This document shows, in pieces, positions 13,250 through 26,256 of a stretch of 64,000 nucleotides of DNA (position 1 is its first letter; each line of letters starts with the position of its first letter). The notes below the pieces were generated by a model. That model was not told the DNA's origin. It ran no database searches and was given only the letters and a program-made list of their open reading frames with translations. Both the position numbers and the translations under genes were made by a program. The DNA comes from Bryum argenteum (taxonomy: Eukaryota; Streptophyta; Bryopsida; Bryales; Bryaceae), in NCBI GenBank assembly GCA_037043015.1, contig CM073324.1, positions 19,422,097-19,486,096 of the forward strand. The letters run 5' to 3'.

Positions 13250-14880
13250 AGACATGTTGTAGATCATGTCGACCAAACATTGATTGAAGAGATCTCATAG
13301 ATTGCAAGATTGTAATGTATTGGTGCGCAAAATAGATTACAAATTACCATCGGTTTTACTTTGAAGTAAAAATACTAGCAAAAAGAGATTTGGAATCAAA
13401 TAATCACCAACTAAAAAGTAGTTTATCTTCATCTCCAGAACACTCTCGTACCAAAAAATTAATCAAAACAATTTATTGGCTCTACTAACAACTTGCACAT
13501 GTGAAAAATGCCAAAAAATTTACAAAGGAAAATTAGTCCAACACTAGACCCCTTGCCATATCTTCAATATCTCTTTGAATGGGTCATGGTTTCCACTACT
13601 AAAACTAGATCACAATTTGAATTCATCCAAGAAAGTAAAGTCAAAATTCAAGGGTGGATGAATGAGCTATAGATCCTAAAAAATTCTCAATTTTTTCTCT
13701 TTTTTCATCATACAAACATCATTGCAAATCCAATACCAAAGTAATTTGGACCAAAAAACTTTCAACTCGAAATCTGTTGGAATGCATCTAAAAATCACAT
13801 CATGTAACAAAATTCATAAAGAACTACTTTGATTTCTCATAATTGGCTCGCAATAGTAAAACATGCCAAATGTTCGAAAACCCAAGAACCTAAGCTGCCC
13901 TCACTAAAATGCATGCCATTTATTCATACTTTATTGTATGGCTTCAAAATTTTTACGACACAAACTAGACTTGACTTGGAGCCCAACCCAAGTAATTACA
14001 TTAAGTTTTAAGTCTATATGAAGATGATATGACTCTTCAAAGTTTATGCTCTTCATCCAAAATGTTCTTTTTCAACAATAGAGACGTTTATGGGTTAAGC
14101 GGGCCAAATGTTGAAAAAAAACTTTTTGGATGGAAGAAAGAAACTTTGGAGAGCCACAACTACATCATCCGGAGTTTGCTTTGGAAAGAATTACTTGGTT
14201 TGGGTCCCAAATGAAGTCTAGTTCATGTGGTAAAAGTTGCACATCTATACAATGAAGTATGAATTAATGGAATGCATTTTACTGAAGGCAATTCTTGCTT
14301 TTGGGTTTTCAAACTATTGGCATGTTTTACCGTTGCAAGCCAATTATGTAAAGCCAAAAAATAGTTTTACATATAATTTTTTGGATTAATCATCATCTTC
14401 AAATGAATTCCAACAACTTTCTAGGTGGAAGATTTTTGATTCAAATGATTCTACTATTAGATTTGCTACAATGTTTCTATGATGCAAAAAGTGACAAAAT
14501 GAATTTTTTTTTAGGAGGCAGATGTCCTTCATCCACCGTTAGATTTAAATTTTTTATGTTGATTTTAATTCCAACTTGGATCTTGTTTTTGTGGGAAACC
14601 CTTGAATTCATCCAAGATGTTAGGAAATTATGGCATTTATTTTTGTACAAAAGGTCTAGTTTTGGACATGTTTTCCTTTTGAGAACTTATGGAAGTTTTT
14701 ACCATCACTAGGCCATTATTTGCACGAAGAAATTTTTCCCATAGTTTTTTGGTTGAAGGGGGTTATTGAGATAATATACATCTTTCTAGTAGATGACTTT
14801 TTCATTTCAATTGGTCTATCAGTAGCATTTTCCCTTCAAATTCAACCCCAACCTACCTACCACAATCCTTTCAAAGCACA
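13250..14880. mobile_element. degenerate transposon copy (unclassified)
   Basis: Blocks such as ATGAAGTATGAATTAATGG, GGGCCATTATTTGCAC-like and CCAAACTTTCTC-like (inverse) recur near 23750-24160, and earlier blocks recur near 18890-19620. Relative to the 23.75-kb copy, this copy is interrupted between about 14290 and 14650. No intact reading frame or protein family is recognised. Confidence 0.5.
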
Positions 14881-15359
14881 AAATCACTCATACAAATTGT
14901 GATTTGAATTCTAAAATTTCACTTTTTGAATGCATCAGAAGAAGGTGACCAGTTCGACATCAAAATATAAGTGAAAAGTTGAGTACATTGAGAGCTACAG
15001 AGGAGATTCTGTTGGAATATGACCCTTGGGGTCACCTCATGCATTTAAGGGTTAAAAACCTGCTAGTATAAGAATTCTCATTAGAACATACAAAAGACTC
15101 TAACTTGATTATCCACTATACCAACCTTTGGAATTAACATGCCCCTCAAAACTTTGATTTTGAGAATTTGGTTTCCAAAAATACAACGAACCGTGCTTGT
15201 AGAGTAAACTTAGACAAAAACGATAATACTACGCTAAGCCAACATGATGGGGTTTCATGGAAACTTAACCCCTAATAAAAATTCCTTGATGCAAATTTGC
15301 CTAAATTCTCATAAAACGACCTTCTACTATAGGAACAACAAAACATTAATATAACATTC

Positions 15360-15560
15360 CAAGTGTAGGATCTTGAAGGCAACTTGACCTCATACTCACT
15401 ATTCATATTTGAACGGCTGATTCTTCTTCATTTGTGAGATTATAATGATCAAAGTTGACTGAATTTTTTTCTTACATGACCCCTCAGAACCCATTTTTTT
15501 GCAAGACCCCTCAAAACCCATTTTGGGTTGTAAGGATCTTTAGGGGTTAAAGACCGAACC
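15360..15560. repeat. dispersed repeat arm, inverted relative to 20400-20620
   Basis: Contains TTCTTCATTTGTGAGATTAT, CAAAGTTGACTGA and AACCCATTTTGGG-like blocks that recur in reverse orientation around 20400-20620. A further relative may lie near 23200-23470 and inverted near 52500-52680. Confidence 0.5.
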
Positions 15561-16538
15561 ATGATCCAAAGGAGCATATTCTGAGCACAAAAAGGGACAT
15601 GTCCTGTAGAATGTCACCACATTCAAACCCCATTTCAATACCAGACATTTGGTAGTTGAGATCAATAGGTGCCGAATCGCCCTTTGTTGCCAGGGGCAGT
15701 TATTGTCACCCTCATATCTACCACCCCTCTAGATTGTACAACATCATCATAACATTGTGGTACCACCTTTCATGTACCTCCCCCTTAATTCCGTCAAGCT
15801 CATCCTTTCCTCCCATCTGTAGGATTCCCCTCCTGAGAACAAGTACCATGTACCCACAAAGCTTAATCTACTGCCATTTTTATAACAGAATGTTCTTGGG
15901 TTCCTTGTGCAATTTGTACACTGAAACTTAGATTGCCCCCACACAAATTAGTTGACATTATGGTAACTTCCACGAATAAACATTTTAGAATTTGACCCAT
16001 TCCACACAACACCTATTTTATGAACAAGTAAATCAATAAACAATCATGTTACATGTGCTTACACTCATGTAACTTCTCCTCAGTAAGGCAACATGATTCT
16101 TATGGCAACCTGATTTCACTATTTAGTGCAAATACTAGTTTTACACTACTAGGTGAAGAAGTCCATCAGTCAAGAAATTAAGTTAGATGTGATTGGTTGA
16201 AAATGAAATTCTTGACCGACTAGTGATCCAGTGTAAACCTGCCCACTTCATATGCTCAATAAAATATGAATATTTATCCCATAGTATCCATGAATGAATT
16301 CAGTTGTTGGAGTCCTAGTACATGGAGTTCACAAGCTAGCTATGATATGAATGCAGAATCCAATCCTGCTAACATTCTACAGATCGAAGAGAACCTCCAC
16401 ATTGAATTGACGCTATTCCCCAAGAGCATGAGCTGATCATCCTCCATCAAATATATAGATTATTTAGCACAGAGACTGATATTTTGACTTGCAATCCTAG
16501 ATTTTGGTTCAGAGTTTTTGCTTTAAACTTCCGACTTT

Positions 16539-17389
16539 ATGAAATTTTCGGACTTCTTACTCCTCTCGAAAGAGAAGAGGCCGCCACTTCTGAAGCTGCG
16601 GACGTATTGCAAGTCCACTGGGCCCAAGACTGAGTTGATGGTGTCGCTGCAACTTAGAACTCGCAAGGAGGTAAGCAATCCAGATTAATCTTGATCGATC
16701 ATGGCACCTGCACCAAATCTTTACTCTTGAACTAGTCTGCTTCTTTTGACATAATTACCATCCTCACTGAAGCCCTGAATCCTGTCTGTTTCATCATTGT
16801 GAGAATGTGATTGAAGATTGAAAAGTTGATAGATACCTGGACCGAGCAGCAGAGATCAATCGAGTACCAGAACTTTACAACCTCTGTTAAAATGACAAAA
16901 GTGAGTCAGAATCTAGAACCCCGAAATGGCGTTATTCCACTAACATGGCACTTAATTTTCTGAACGGCAGTCTAGAATCCACGTGACAGTCAGATTCCAT
17001 AAGAAAGAATGAGTGCTCTGTGATGATCTTTCTGGTAGCATAATCATACATGCCATCAAAAATAGCACTCTGCGGCGAGATCGTTGTTTCGTTCCATCAC
17101 TTGGAATATTGCTTGTTTGACGGAACTTTCCCATGAGAAGGAAAGATTGACAGCATAATTACAGTAGATAAGGAAGGGTGGTGCGTGGGACTTATGTTAG
17201 GTGCCTCCAGTTCGGAAGGTGAAGGATGAGGAGGAGGTTCAGATGATTCGGGCGAAGCTGGCCAAGAAGCTACGCTTTGACTTCCAAGAGGACAAGTCGT
17301 CGTCGACCAAAGATGTGCATTCCATTCAACACAGGCTCTGCAAGAGGCTCAACAGAGACGAAGCTGACTATGCCTGGGACGTTACATAG
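16539..17389 (+). CDS. tentative small two-exon gene with SAP-like segment
   Basis: Not firmly recognised. Exon 1 16539-16670 begins at an ATG and ends at a consensus donor (GAG|GTAAGC); exon 2 17201-17389 begins after TATGTTAG and ends at TAG. The phase-0 join gives about 106 residues. Residues about 3-36 read KFSDFLLLSKEKRP then LLKLRTYCKSTGPKTELM, which resembles a SAP-type helix-turn-helix (LxxYCKxxGxxxxKxELM). Exon 2 is highly charged with a KDEEEVQMIRAKLAKKL helix. Codon usage is more GC-rich than the flanks, which supports coding. The intron carries part of a repeat related to the MITE at 17988. It could equally be a gene fragment; the acceptor has a poor pyrimidine tract. Confidence 0.4.
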
Positions 17390-20300
17390 AGAATGAGTCT
17401 CTAACTTGCAATTTTTGCATCCTGTCAGTGTAATAAAGGACGTCGACAGATTCATTAACATGCTTTGAAAAGAAAATCTAAGAACAAAAGTATCATTGTA
17501 AATCCAGTAGTAGCTTGACAATTGATTATTTGTTAAGACTAGTTGAGTGAGTGCCTATACAATTTTGAACATGTTTTAGGTAGGTTTGTCTTACATGACA
17601 CACTTTCCGTAAATTGTTGTGTTCGACATGTTCTGTTCGTCTGACATCGAGTTCGAGAGTATTGTCTCATCATACTAGAAATTGCACAATTAAAACATGA
17701 ACATTTGCATCTTCAATGTTGTCTGCCTCCTCAGAGGGTGAATTTATGTGTGACTGTTGTGTCTGTTTAACATTTGGCAGTGTTGCATAAGACAACACTA
17801 ATACTAGGTGAGTAGGCCATTGTACCTTGAGCATGAGTTGAGAGGGTTACCTTTGCTCATATGAGAGTCAATTGCTCGACACATTTAATAAATTTGCCAT
17901 TATATTGAGGTGGAATTTTCAGCACCGAAAATCTACGGGATGTTACCAATGCATGCAATATTCGTGTATGGGGAAATTAGTATAAAGAACCCCAATTCCG
18001 TCAAAATGGCATTATTCCGGTAAAATGGCACACCTCAACTTTTTGAATTGTAGTTCAAAAACCATGTGACATAACAGAATTTTTAAGGTGATATTAGGGA
18101 AAATGAGTGACAATGTATATAAAGAAGTGATATTACAAAAAAAATGTGATATTAGAAAATAAATCATTTTATATGAGCACAAATGTAAGATCTAGTGTGA
18201 CAAAAATCACAAAATGGCACATGGTATAGTGCCATATTAATGGAATTGGGGTTAAAGATAGAGCAAGCGGAATCATTAGTTTGGACTCTTCTGTGATGAG
18301 TTGTGAGTTTCGAAGTTGGATATATAAGTCGTCCTAAAATGGTGCGCTAAAGCAACACCGTGTAATGTTTGCAATGAGTACATGGTACTGATATATGGAG
18401 AAGCTATTATGTATATTTAAGGGAAGAACACTAGAAATTCATGATGGCACCTACTCCATTTTGGACCACTCCACTATATAGATTGTTGTTTGTTAGAAAG
18501 ATTTAGCACAAAGTTGTATGGCTCAAAAAAAGAGTTATACCTCTTGACGATGTCTAAAGGGACATTGAACCTCAACCTCAACCAAGGTAGACACACTAGT
18601 TTCCATGTAATACCTAAGCCATGGTTTTTTATGGGTTTGATAGTATTCACGCCACTTCCATATTTCCTAACTCTATCATTATTTTTTGAGTTTCAAAACA
18701 CACAACGCAAGCTTGCAAAGCATGGAAGATAAGCATGTTCTTCTTTGGACCCCAAACTATGTCAACTCCTTAATTTCTTGATTTAATTTTAGTCTACAAA
18801 TATCGTTTCTTTTGACGTCATAAATGTTATAAGTGCAGATGAAGGTAAGTTATTCAAATCTAAATTGTACAATCTTGGAAGGAAACATATTGCAGGTGAT
18901 GTGGATCAAATTTAGAGTCATAAGGTTGCATAGATTGCAATGTTTTTGTTTATTTTACTCAAAGAAAATGAAAATTTACCATTATATTTTCAAAGTGGAA
19001 TTATATTAACACCGTCCGCATACAAAAAGTTACCAACTGGAAAGTTGTGGAACTTCTCTCATCTTAGAAAGACCCTTGTCGTGGAAATCTATCATATGTT
19101 TTTTTTAAGAAAGCTTGGTACAAAGAATAGCCTCGCAATAAAGAACCTTGCCCTAAGTTTTATGAAGGGAAAAGAGTCAAAAACTAGATCATGTGCACTA
19201 AAGTGCATGCATGCATGCCTTGTCTTCATAACATGTTGGATCAAGCATTTATAATTTTCATAGTACATCTACTACCAATCAAATTCCAATGAGAGAACTT
19301 TTAAGTAAAAAATTCTTGGACTTCATTCTAATATCACTCTTCGAGAACAAAAACTCATGACAAAAAATTCATTCAAATAATTGGCATGCGATGGCGAAGC
19401 ATGCTCCATGTTTCAAAACCCTAAAGGAAAAGTTGCTTCCACTAGAATGCATGTCATAAATTCCTACCATCTTGAATTCATTTGCAATTTATACCAGTGA
19501 AAGTAGAGTTGATTTGAGCTCTACTTTGGTACAAATCAACTCTACTCTCATTGGAATTTGAGTACCACCCCAACAAATCTGTTAAAAAAAAAGTCATTGG
19601 ATAAAGTTATGGTTCTTAAAGGTTTGAGCCCTTCATCTGTAATGTCAAACTGCAACATTGGAGATGTTTAAGAGTTAATAGAACTTGTCAAGGTTCTTTT
19701 TGGAGGGAGCAATGGTCATTGACAAGGATGGTCATTGGTTCTTATTATATTAGTTTTTCTTAACTTTGCATGAAAGTGGTGGTTTATCATTCATTTTTTC
19801 TTGAAAAGTGCCCCCATACTACAATATGGGGAGGCTAGTACATGCAAATGACAAAAGTTGGGGTATATTGTAGTGATTCTACCACTAAGGTAGAAAGAAG
19901 TTGCTTTTGTTGGCCTAGCTAGCAAATAGGGTCGAAACAAAAAAAAATAGAAAAAAACACCTATCCAAGTAATTTGCTATTTTGGTTTGTGATCGTACTT
20001 TTCTTGATTGATTGGTAACAATATGAGAACAAAATAAAATGACGAGACTAGGTAAGGGAGAGTGCTCAAAGTAGAGCAATATCAACAATAGAGTGCTAGG
20101 CTATTTCACCCATAAATACATGATAGTTGTGTTACTCAATAGTACCATGTACTTATCCCAAACATTACAGGGTTTCAAATTAGGGTGCCACTTCAGAAAT
20201 ACTTATGAGTTCACCTTCGAAATTTCATAACAAATTGTAAAAGAGTCCCAAAATGGTGAATCCACTTTGACCATCACTCCACTTATTTTCCCCGTGTATG

Positions 20301-20700
20301 AAGCGCTTCCACTATTATCTTCACTACATATTGGGAAACCTGAAATTTGATCCATTTTTTTAGCACTCTCCCTTATTTGACACTTTTGTTTTTAGACCCC
20401 CTTCCACTATCCCTAAATAGGACAAGACATTTAACCCCTAACTTTCTTTAAAACCCGAAATGGGTTTTGGAGGTTCCCGCAAGAAAAAACTCAGCCAACT
20501 TTGATTATTATAATCTCACAAATGAAGAAGAATGAATGGTTCAAATTTGATATGTGAGAAGAATGTCAAGTGAACTTTGAGATCCTACGGTTGAATCATT
20601 TATATTATGCTTAGATTGAGATTGTTTGAGCTTAATCTAAAAGAAGGTCAAATTTTGTTACTTAGATTGTTTTGCAAAAAGGAAATTTAGGAGTTAAACC
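17390..20700. other. repeat-filled intergenic region
   Basis: No gene recognised. Holds the 266-bp MITE at 17988-18253, a degenerate transposon copy (about 18890-19830) related to 13250-14880, a 14-bp-arm hairpin near 19503-19548 and a repeat arm at 20400-20620. Confidence 0.5.
17988..18253. mobile_element. MITE with ~25-bp imperfect TIRs
   Basis: Left end reads AACCCCAATTCC, then variable bases, then AATGGCA. The right end is the inverted complement with the same 12 terminal bases. The tetranucleotide AAAG flanks both ends (17984-17987 and 18254-18257), consistent with a target duplication. No coding capacity. A related fragment lies in the intron at about 16915-17000. Confidence 0.75.
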
Positions 20701-20894
20701 AGGGTTACCGAAGTACAAAGAATATACCATACTTGTTCTAGGATTCTTTCACATACATACAAATTTGACGTACTTCAAAATCTTCTGATGATGTACATTT
20801 CCAAGTACAGAAAATAGTTTGTAAGTACGTATAAATTTAGTAGCCAAACTTTGAAAATACACTCAGAAACATTCCTAGAGTACTCCGGTAACCT
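20701..20894. mobile_element. MITE, family with GGTTACCGAAGTAC ends
   Basis: Starts AGGGTTACCGAAGTAC and ends GTACTCCGGTAACCT, near-perfect terminal inverted repeats. The whole ~190 bp recurs in inverted orientation at about 21619-21815. No coding capacity. Confidence 0.7.
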
Positions 20895-21215
20895 CGATTC
20901 AAACAGGAAAAAAGCGGTGGTTCCACAGTACGTTCTCGTGCTTCTCCCGATCGCTCATGCCCCATGTCCACTCTCACGCAGCCTGTGGTGGAGCTCGTGG
21001 TTTGGAGCCAAGTCACCACACTGATAGCAAGTCTTGTTAACTCCAAGCCAAGAATAATCTGTCGGATTGTCTGTTTAAGGCATCCGTATCACGAGTGTGG
21101 GGGCAAAAGCAGTACATGTAGTACCTTCAAGCCACCTTCAGCTGAGCTCCGAGTCTCCTCTGTTAAGAGAGACAACTGTACCTCATTAACATTTGCGTCT
21201 CTTCATCCAGAAAGA

Positions 21216-21419
21216 ATGGAACACTCCGACGGAGGCTCACCAGGTAGTTGGAGTCCACCTTCGCTGTATCATTCGCCGCACTGGGATCCATCCACTTATC
21301 TTTCTCGATTTGATCGGAGATGCCAACCGCCGAACTACGGAGCCCAGACTTTCCGGCATGAGGTGCACCTGAATGATGTCCCGCGGATATTCTTAGCAGT
21401 TTGCAGGTTTGAATTCTAG
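21216..21419 (+). CDS. tentative short ORF or first exon between two MITEs
   Basis: Sixty-seven codons from an ATG, GC-richer than the flanking repeats, beginning MEHSDGGSPGSWSPPSLYHS. Not recognised. It lies in the only non-repeat segment between two inverted MITEs and could be a first exon or a relic; no downstream exon was found. A donor-like GCAG|GTTTG occurs at the end. Confidence 0.2.
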   Translation: MEHSDGGSPGSWSPPSLYHSPHWDPSTYLSRFDRRCQPPNYGAQTFRHEVHLNDVPRIFLAVCRFEF

Positions 21420-21618
21420 CATTTATTGCTTGATTGCCACTTCGAGTTCAGATCTGTGATGTGCAGTACAGTACCGGGAAACTGTGGGTATAGGGTGGTG
21501 GTCTATTGCCGAAGCTCTGGGCGGGACTTGCTTGGTTGTCATTGTGGATTGTGGTAATTTCAAAGTGAAAAGAGAAAATTTACCTCCTTTTAGGCTTTGA
21601 AAACTTGTGGTGTAGGGC

Positions 21619-21815
21619 AAGGTTACTGGAGTACAGGAATATTCCTGTATTTTTCAAACTTCGGCTGGCTTAATTTATGCAGACTATTTTTCGTACTTGT
21701 AAATACTCATCATCAAAAAATTCTTAATACTTTTGAAGTATGAAAAATTTGTATGTATGTGAAAGATTCTTGGAATAGATATGGCATATTCTTTGTACTC
21801 GAGTACCATGGTTTA
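21619..21815. mobile_element. MITE, inverted relative of 20701-20894
   Basis: Reverse complement shares ACAAAGAATATGCCATA-like, CTTTCACATACATACAAATT and GTACTCCAGTAACC-like blocks with the element 0.7 kb upstream. Ends are less well conserved. Confidence 0.65.
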
Positions 21816-21960
21816 GGGTTCCTACAGTAGAACCTCCAAGAATAATATGAACAGGTCTAGATACAAAGGTCAATTCCACTCACATATCAATTTTTTCAGC
21901 AGTTAATTTTTGATCAATTGAAACCAATACATCACGGACCAACGACTGACATATCAGTTT

Positions 21961-22480
21961 CTAAGGGTCACTACACACTATGGACCATGGAGAGTGACCA
22001 CGGCCTACAAAAATTTGTGATAGGAGAGTAGAGTGTTCTTCATCCCATTAGGCTTTACATTACCTTGAAACAAGGAGAATAGTGACCACCAACATTGACA
22101 TTCCCAAAGTACAATATGCTAATTTTTACATTAGGGATAATGCTTTAGTGGTCTCCTTGATTTGAAGCAAATGCCTTGGCTCAACTACAATCAAGAAGAC
22201 CATGAGGCTCAAAAGTCATCGATTGGCTAGTGTTCAATTATCTAAGGAGAAAGCAGGGAAAATGTGGGAGGGTAAAAGAGAGAATGATGAGGATTTATTT
22301 GAAAGAATTGAGTTGAGAATTGTCCCGATCCAAATCCACTTTACACTACAAGAGCGACCAAGCCACTCAAAAATCCTCTTTTGATTTATCATGGACACAG
22401 CGCTTGGCCAACAACCATGATCATAAAATTTTAATTTTCTTGATCATGACTCTTGGTCCATAGTGTAAACGGACCGTAAG
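21961..22480. mobile_element. Harbinger-like MITE, TAA target duplication
   Basis: Left end GGGTCACTACACACTATGG pairs with right end CATAGTGTAAACGGACCG as imperfect ~22-bp inverted repeats, flanked by TAA on both sides (about 21962-21964 and 22477-22479). The internal sequence carries a GGTCTCCTTGAT block shared with the hairpin at 52037-52104. Fragments of the same right end occur near 30835 and 52300. Confidence 0.65.
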
Positions 22481-23749
22481 AGAACGTCCGAAGGAAAAGA
22501 GCTGGTTTGGTTTGGTTTTCTCTTACAAGTGAGTGTGTTCATTCTCTGATTATATTACTGATGGCAAAGTCAATATGTCAATGACCGACATTAAAGTGAT
22601 AGTTCGGTTACATAATGGTTTCACTGTAGTGCTTGCTTATTTTTCAACATTCAAATAACTAATACAAAATTCCAACGAGCCACATTGAACACATGGTAGG
22701 AGGTTAATTCTGTCCTTGAAGTTTTTAAAGAAATTAACATGTGTCTCCGACACTGACCTCAGTTTGCTTTCTTGTGTCTCGTTTGACTGTTATTGGCCTT
22801 TTGAATGCACGATGAGTACGTGGTCCATGTCGGCCAATTTTTGAATTGTTGAAATTCATGATTTTAGGAAGGTGTCGGGTATCATATTTACAAAACAAAA
22901 TCAGCCCAAAATGGGTTTTCGTAATTTTGGGCAACCTAGATGAAGGGGTTGAAAGTAATGTGCTTGCCTAACTTTTTTACCGGGTGGTTCTTATATTGGA
23001 AAGTGTATGTGGTAGAATTTTCAAAGGCATATCCAAATTTTTGAACCTTCATTGAGAAATTATGGGTTTCGAGTCAAAAAAGGTCAACTCAGAAAAGTAT
23101 TTCTTTAGAAATCTCTTTTGTTTGGAATATGTTCATCACTAAATCGATACTGAATTTCTAAAGTGATTCAAGTCAAAAGGTTTACCAATTTTACAAGGGC
23201 AACCTCCAAAAAGTTCAAAATCGGTCTTCACAATATTGAGAATTTTTTTTGGAGACAAACTTTGGATGTTATGAATTTTCAAATGGTAAACATCCAACCG
23301 TTTATTTATGTAATAGAGATTAAGAACAGACTTAGGTACAAGATCTTACGATTGGAAGTTCAAAACAAAGCTAAAGAATTGGTTCAAACCTGGGAAGTAC
23401 ATGGAGGTAGGAAATCGCAATCTTGAGGTTTCAAGCTCCCAAAATACACCAAGGAGATTTAGGGGTTAACAAGTTGCAAAACCCTACAATGTCCAATCAG
23501 TCAGTTTATCTCCACTCATGTGGTGCCTAAATGCTCCATACAAATATATGTTTCAGAAAGGCACTAAAACATTCTTTGTCTTTCTATAGCACACTCAAGG
23601 ATACTTTATATGGGGTGGTTTTGGATTCCATTCCCTATGTTGGCATGGTCCTTACTACCATAGTTCACCCTACTATGATGGGGTCCTTGAACGCTTTTGT
23701 ATGTATACCTCATAGCCTATTGGGGAATACCGTGTGGAGTATCTTTAAC

Positions 23750-24160
23750 CCTTAAGCGGGCCGAATGTCGAAAAACGACATTTTGGATGACAGAAACTTT
23801 GGAGAGCCATAACTTCTTCATCCGGACTCCGTTTTGGACGAAATCACTTGGGTTGGGTCCCAAATCAAGTCTAGTTTATGTCATAAAAATCTTAGACCCA
23901 TACAATGAAGTATGAATTAATGGCATGCATTTTAGTGACAGCAGCCTAGTTTTAGACATTTTTTCCTTTGTAAAATTTAGGGCAGTTTTCACCAGTGCAG
24001 GGCCATTATTTGCACAAAGAATTTTTTCTCATGGTTTTTTTTTGTTCAAGGATGCTACTGAGATGAAGGTGAACAACATTCTAATTGGTGACTTTTTCAT
24101 TGCAATAAGTCTAACGGTAGCATTTTCACTTCAAAGTGAAAATGATGAAATTATGTGATC
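23750..24160. mobile_element. degenerate transposon copy (unclassified)
   Basis: Collinear with parts of 14080-14280 and 14650-14860 but without the intervening ~370 bp, so it probably shows the uninterrupted arrangement. Confidence 0.5.
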
Positions 24161-24378
24161 ATTTTTGAGTATTAATACATTATGATCTCGCAATCTATGA
24201 AGCCTCATGACTCAAAATTTGACCCACATGATGTTCAATATGTCTACGACAAGATTGTACGGTTGAGATTTGGATAACACACTTTTGCCTCCACCTATGA
24301 CAATGTTTTTGAGGATGTGTTCATTTTACTACAAATGAGTCAAACCATTTAGGGGTTAAGTCACTAGTCACTAGCCCA

Positions 24379-24506
24379 ATGTTCACTATGAGAGGGGTTA
24401 CTAGTCTTACTATTGGTGTGATGACCTAAAGGCATATGTTTAATGATAGGTTGAATGGACTCTCTTTTCATGCTATCCTCAAATAGGTTTGGGGTTTTTC
24501 TCTTGT
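24379..24506 (+). repeat. dispersed repeat family, copy 3
   Basis: Matches the 11845-11970 copy in GTTCACTATGAGAGGGGTTA, ATTGGTGTGATGACCT and AGGTTGAATGGAC-like blocks. Confidence 0.7.
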
Positions 24507-26120
24507 ACATTTTTCACTCGTTCAGACACACTCAATTTCCTCCCCCTCTGATGAACAAATAGAAAAGATGCCCCCCCCCCCACAAGGCTGAATTAACCAC
24601 CAAAGATCTTCAAAAGCCAAAATGGGTGCTCCCTATACTGCAAAGTGTATGTGGTAAAGTTTGTAAAGTCAAGTTTTCATTTTAAAACCTTTAACTGGAA
24701 ATTCTAAGTTTTAAACGGATAGTTTAAATTTAGAATATGGTTACAAACTCTTGATAATTATAAATGGATATAATTATTCTTTTTGAAAACATGTTCATAA
24801 TTAAACTATTACTCAAGTTTTAAAGTAAACCAAGTCAAAAAGTTTACCAATTTTACATGGGCAGCCTCCAAAAACATAAAAAACAATTCAAACAATTTAT
24901 TGTAATTTCACAATTCTTTCTTTCAAAATGTTTCAAATTTTTCAAAATTTGAGATTTAAGAATCTTTCCATTTTTTATTTTTTTTAAAAATCACATACTC
25001 ATAAAGCCACCTACTCATTGTTCAACATTTTTCAAAAACTAGATGTATCTAACATGGTGCATGTTTTTCTACATCATTGTTTTTAGACCTTCTTTTAGAA
25101 AACAAATTGCACGAAGGTCAAAAGAGCTTAATGATTCTCTAAAACTTTGAATGAGTGTACCCAACTTGATCACCTACATTGAAAGAAATATAACTAAGTT
25201 GTTTGGAATAACAATCTTTAAGTTTCTCTTTGTATCATGGAGACAATATCTCATGAGCAATGTCCAAAAAACTTTGGTACAACCGCTTTGGGTGCTATGA
25301 TCTTGCAAACAAAAAACATTCAACGGTCAATTTTTGAAAATAGTAGATACTTAAGCCTAGCTATAGTTGGAAAAAGCCCCTCGGGCTTGTTTCTACGTTT
25401 TAGGGTTAAGATTGAAATTGGGTGTTCTCATTAATTAATTAAAAAAAAAAAAAAAAACCTAACCTTCTTAAACAAATGCTATGAAATTTCACTTTTATTT
25501 CTACATAAATGTAATGAAACCCTATCCATGTCGGTGGTAGTAATGTACAAAATCAGCAGTGAGGTAGGCCCTCCATTTTCTTTGTTTTTTTTCCTTTACA
25601 CTCTCAAAAGATTTCTCACATAGCCTTACTCGATCTTGTACACATAGACTATTTGGCAAATAAAGACGCTATTCATAATGATCTACTTGACCATCCACGT
25701 CTTATGGATGTAGATAGATAGATACTCATTCCTTTTGGAAAGGGGAGCCCGCTGCCTTGCTAGTATATTGAGAAATGGACAAGACAAACACAAGATGACA
25801 AATGCTGGAGGGTAGACATGAATCCTCAATGGGCAATGTCAATTAGTGTGGCCATTTCAAAACGGAGGGTTGAGTGTTTCTTAAGTGAGGCTCTGCCATA
25901 GTCTTTGTGCACATGTCCTTGCTCCAACGGTGCAGGCTGATACGTTTTTGTGGTGTCCATTATTGAAGTGGCCTTTTTCTGAACTTGTCTTCTGATACAT
26001 GATTGTGCAACTCACCCAGCAAATGTTTGCTTGGTAAGGTGAAGTTTACCATTAGTTAGAGCATCACATTACTTATTACTATTGCGACCCCGTATTTTTT
26101 TGAGACCACCCATATGCAGA

Positions 26121-26256
26121 AAAGAGAAGAGAAACTCTAACCTATTTAGAGGTTGGCGTGAATAGAGTGTTCATTCGACCTATCCTTGAATGTATGTTCG
26201 GCGGTCATCACACCAATGGCAGGACTACTAACCCCTCTCGGGGTGAACACTATGCT
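26121..26256 (-). repeat. dispersed repeat family, copy 4 (inverted)
   Basis: Reverse complement gives GTTCACCCCGAGAGGGGTTA, ATTGGTGTGATGACCGCC and AACCTCTAAATAGGTTAGAG. Best preserved copy in the window. Confidence 0.75.

Larger units (their letters stand above)
11623..16538. other. repeat-filled intergenic region
   Basis: No recognisable gene. It holds a copy of the dispersed 120-bp repeat (11845-11970), a perfect AT-rich hairpin (12171-12222), a local duplication built on AGAATATGGTATC (about 12267-12362), and a long decayed repeat (about 13250-14880) related to copies near 18.9-19.8 and 23.75-24.16 kb. A repeat arm at 15360-15560 recurs inverted at about 20400-20620. Confidence 0.5.

Noticed and set aside
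21423-21620. Minus-strand open frame ending at a MITE
   Set aside because: Composition is not coding-like and it overlaps the edge of the MITE at 21619.
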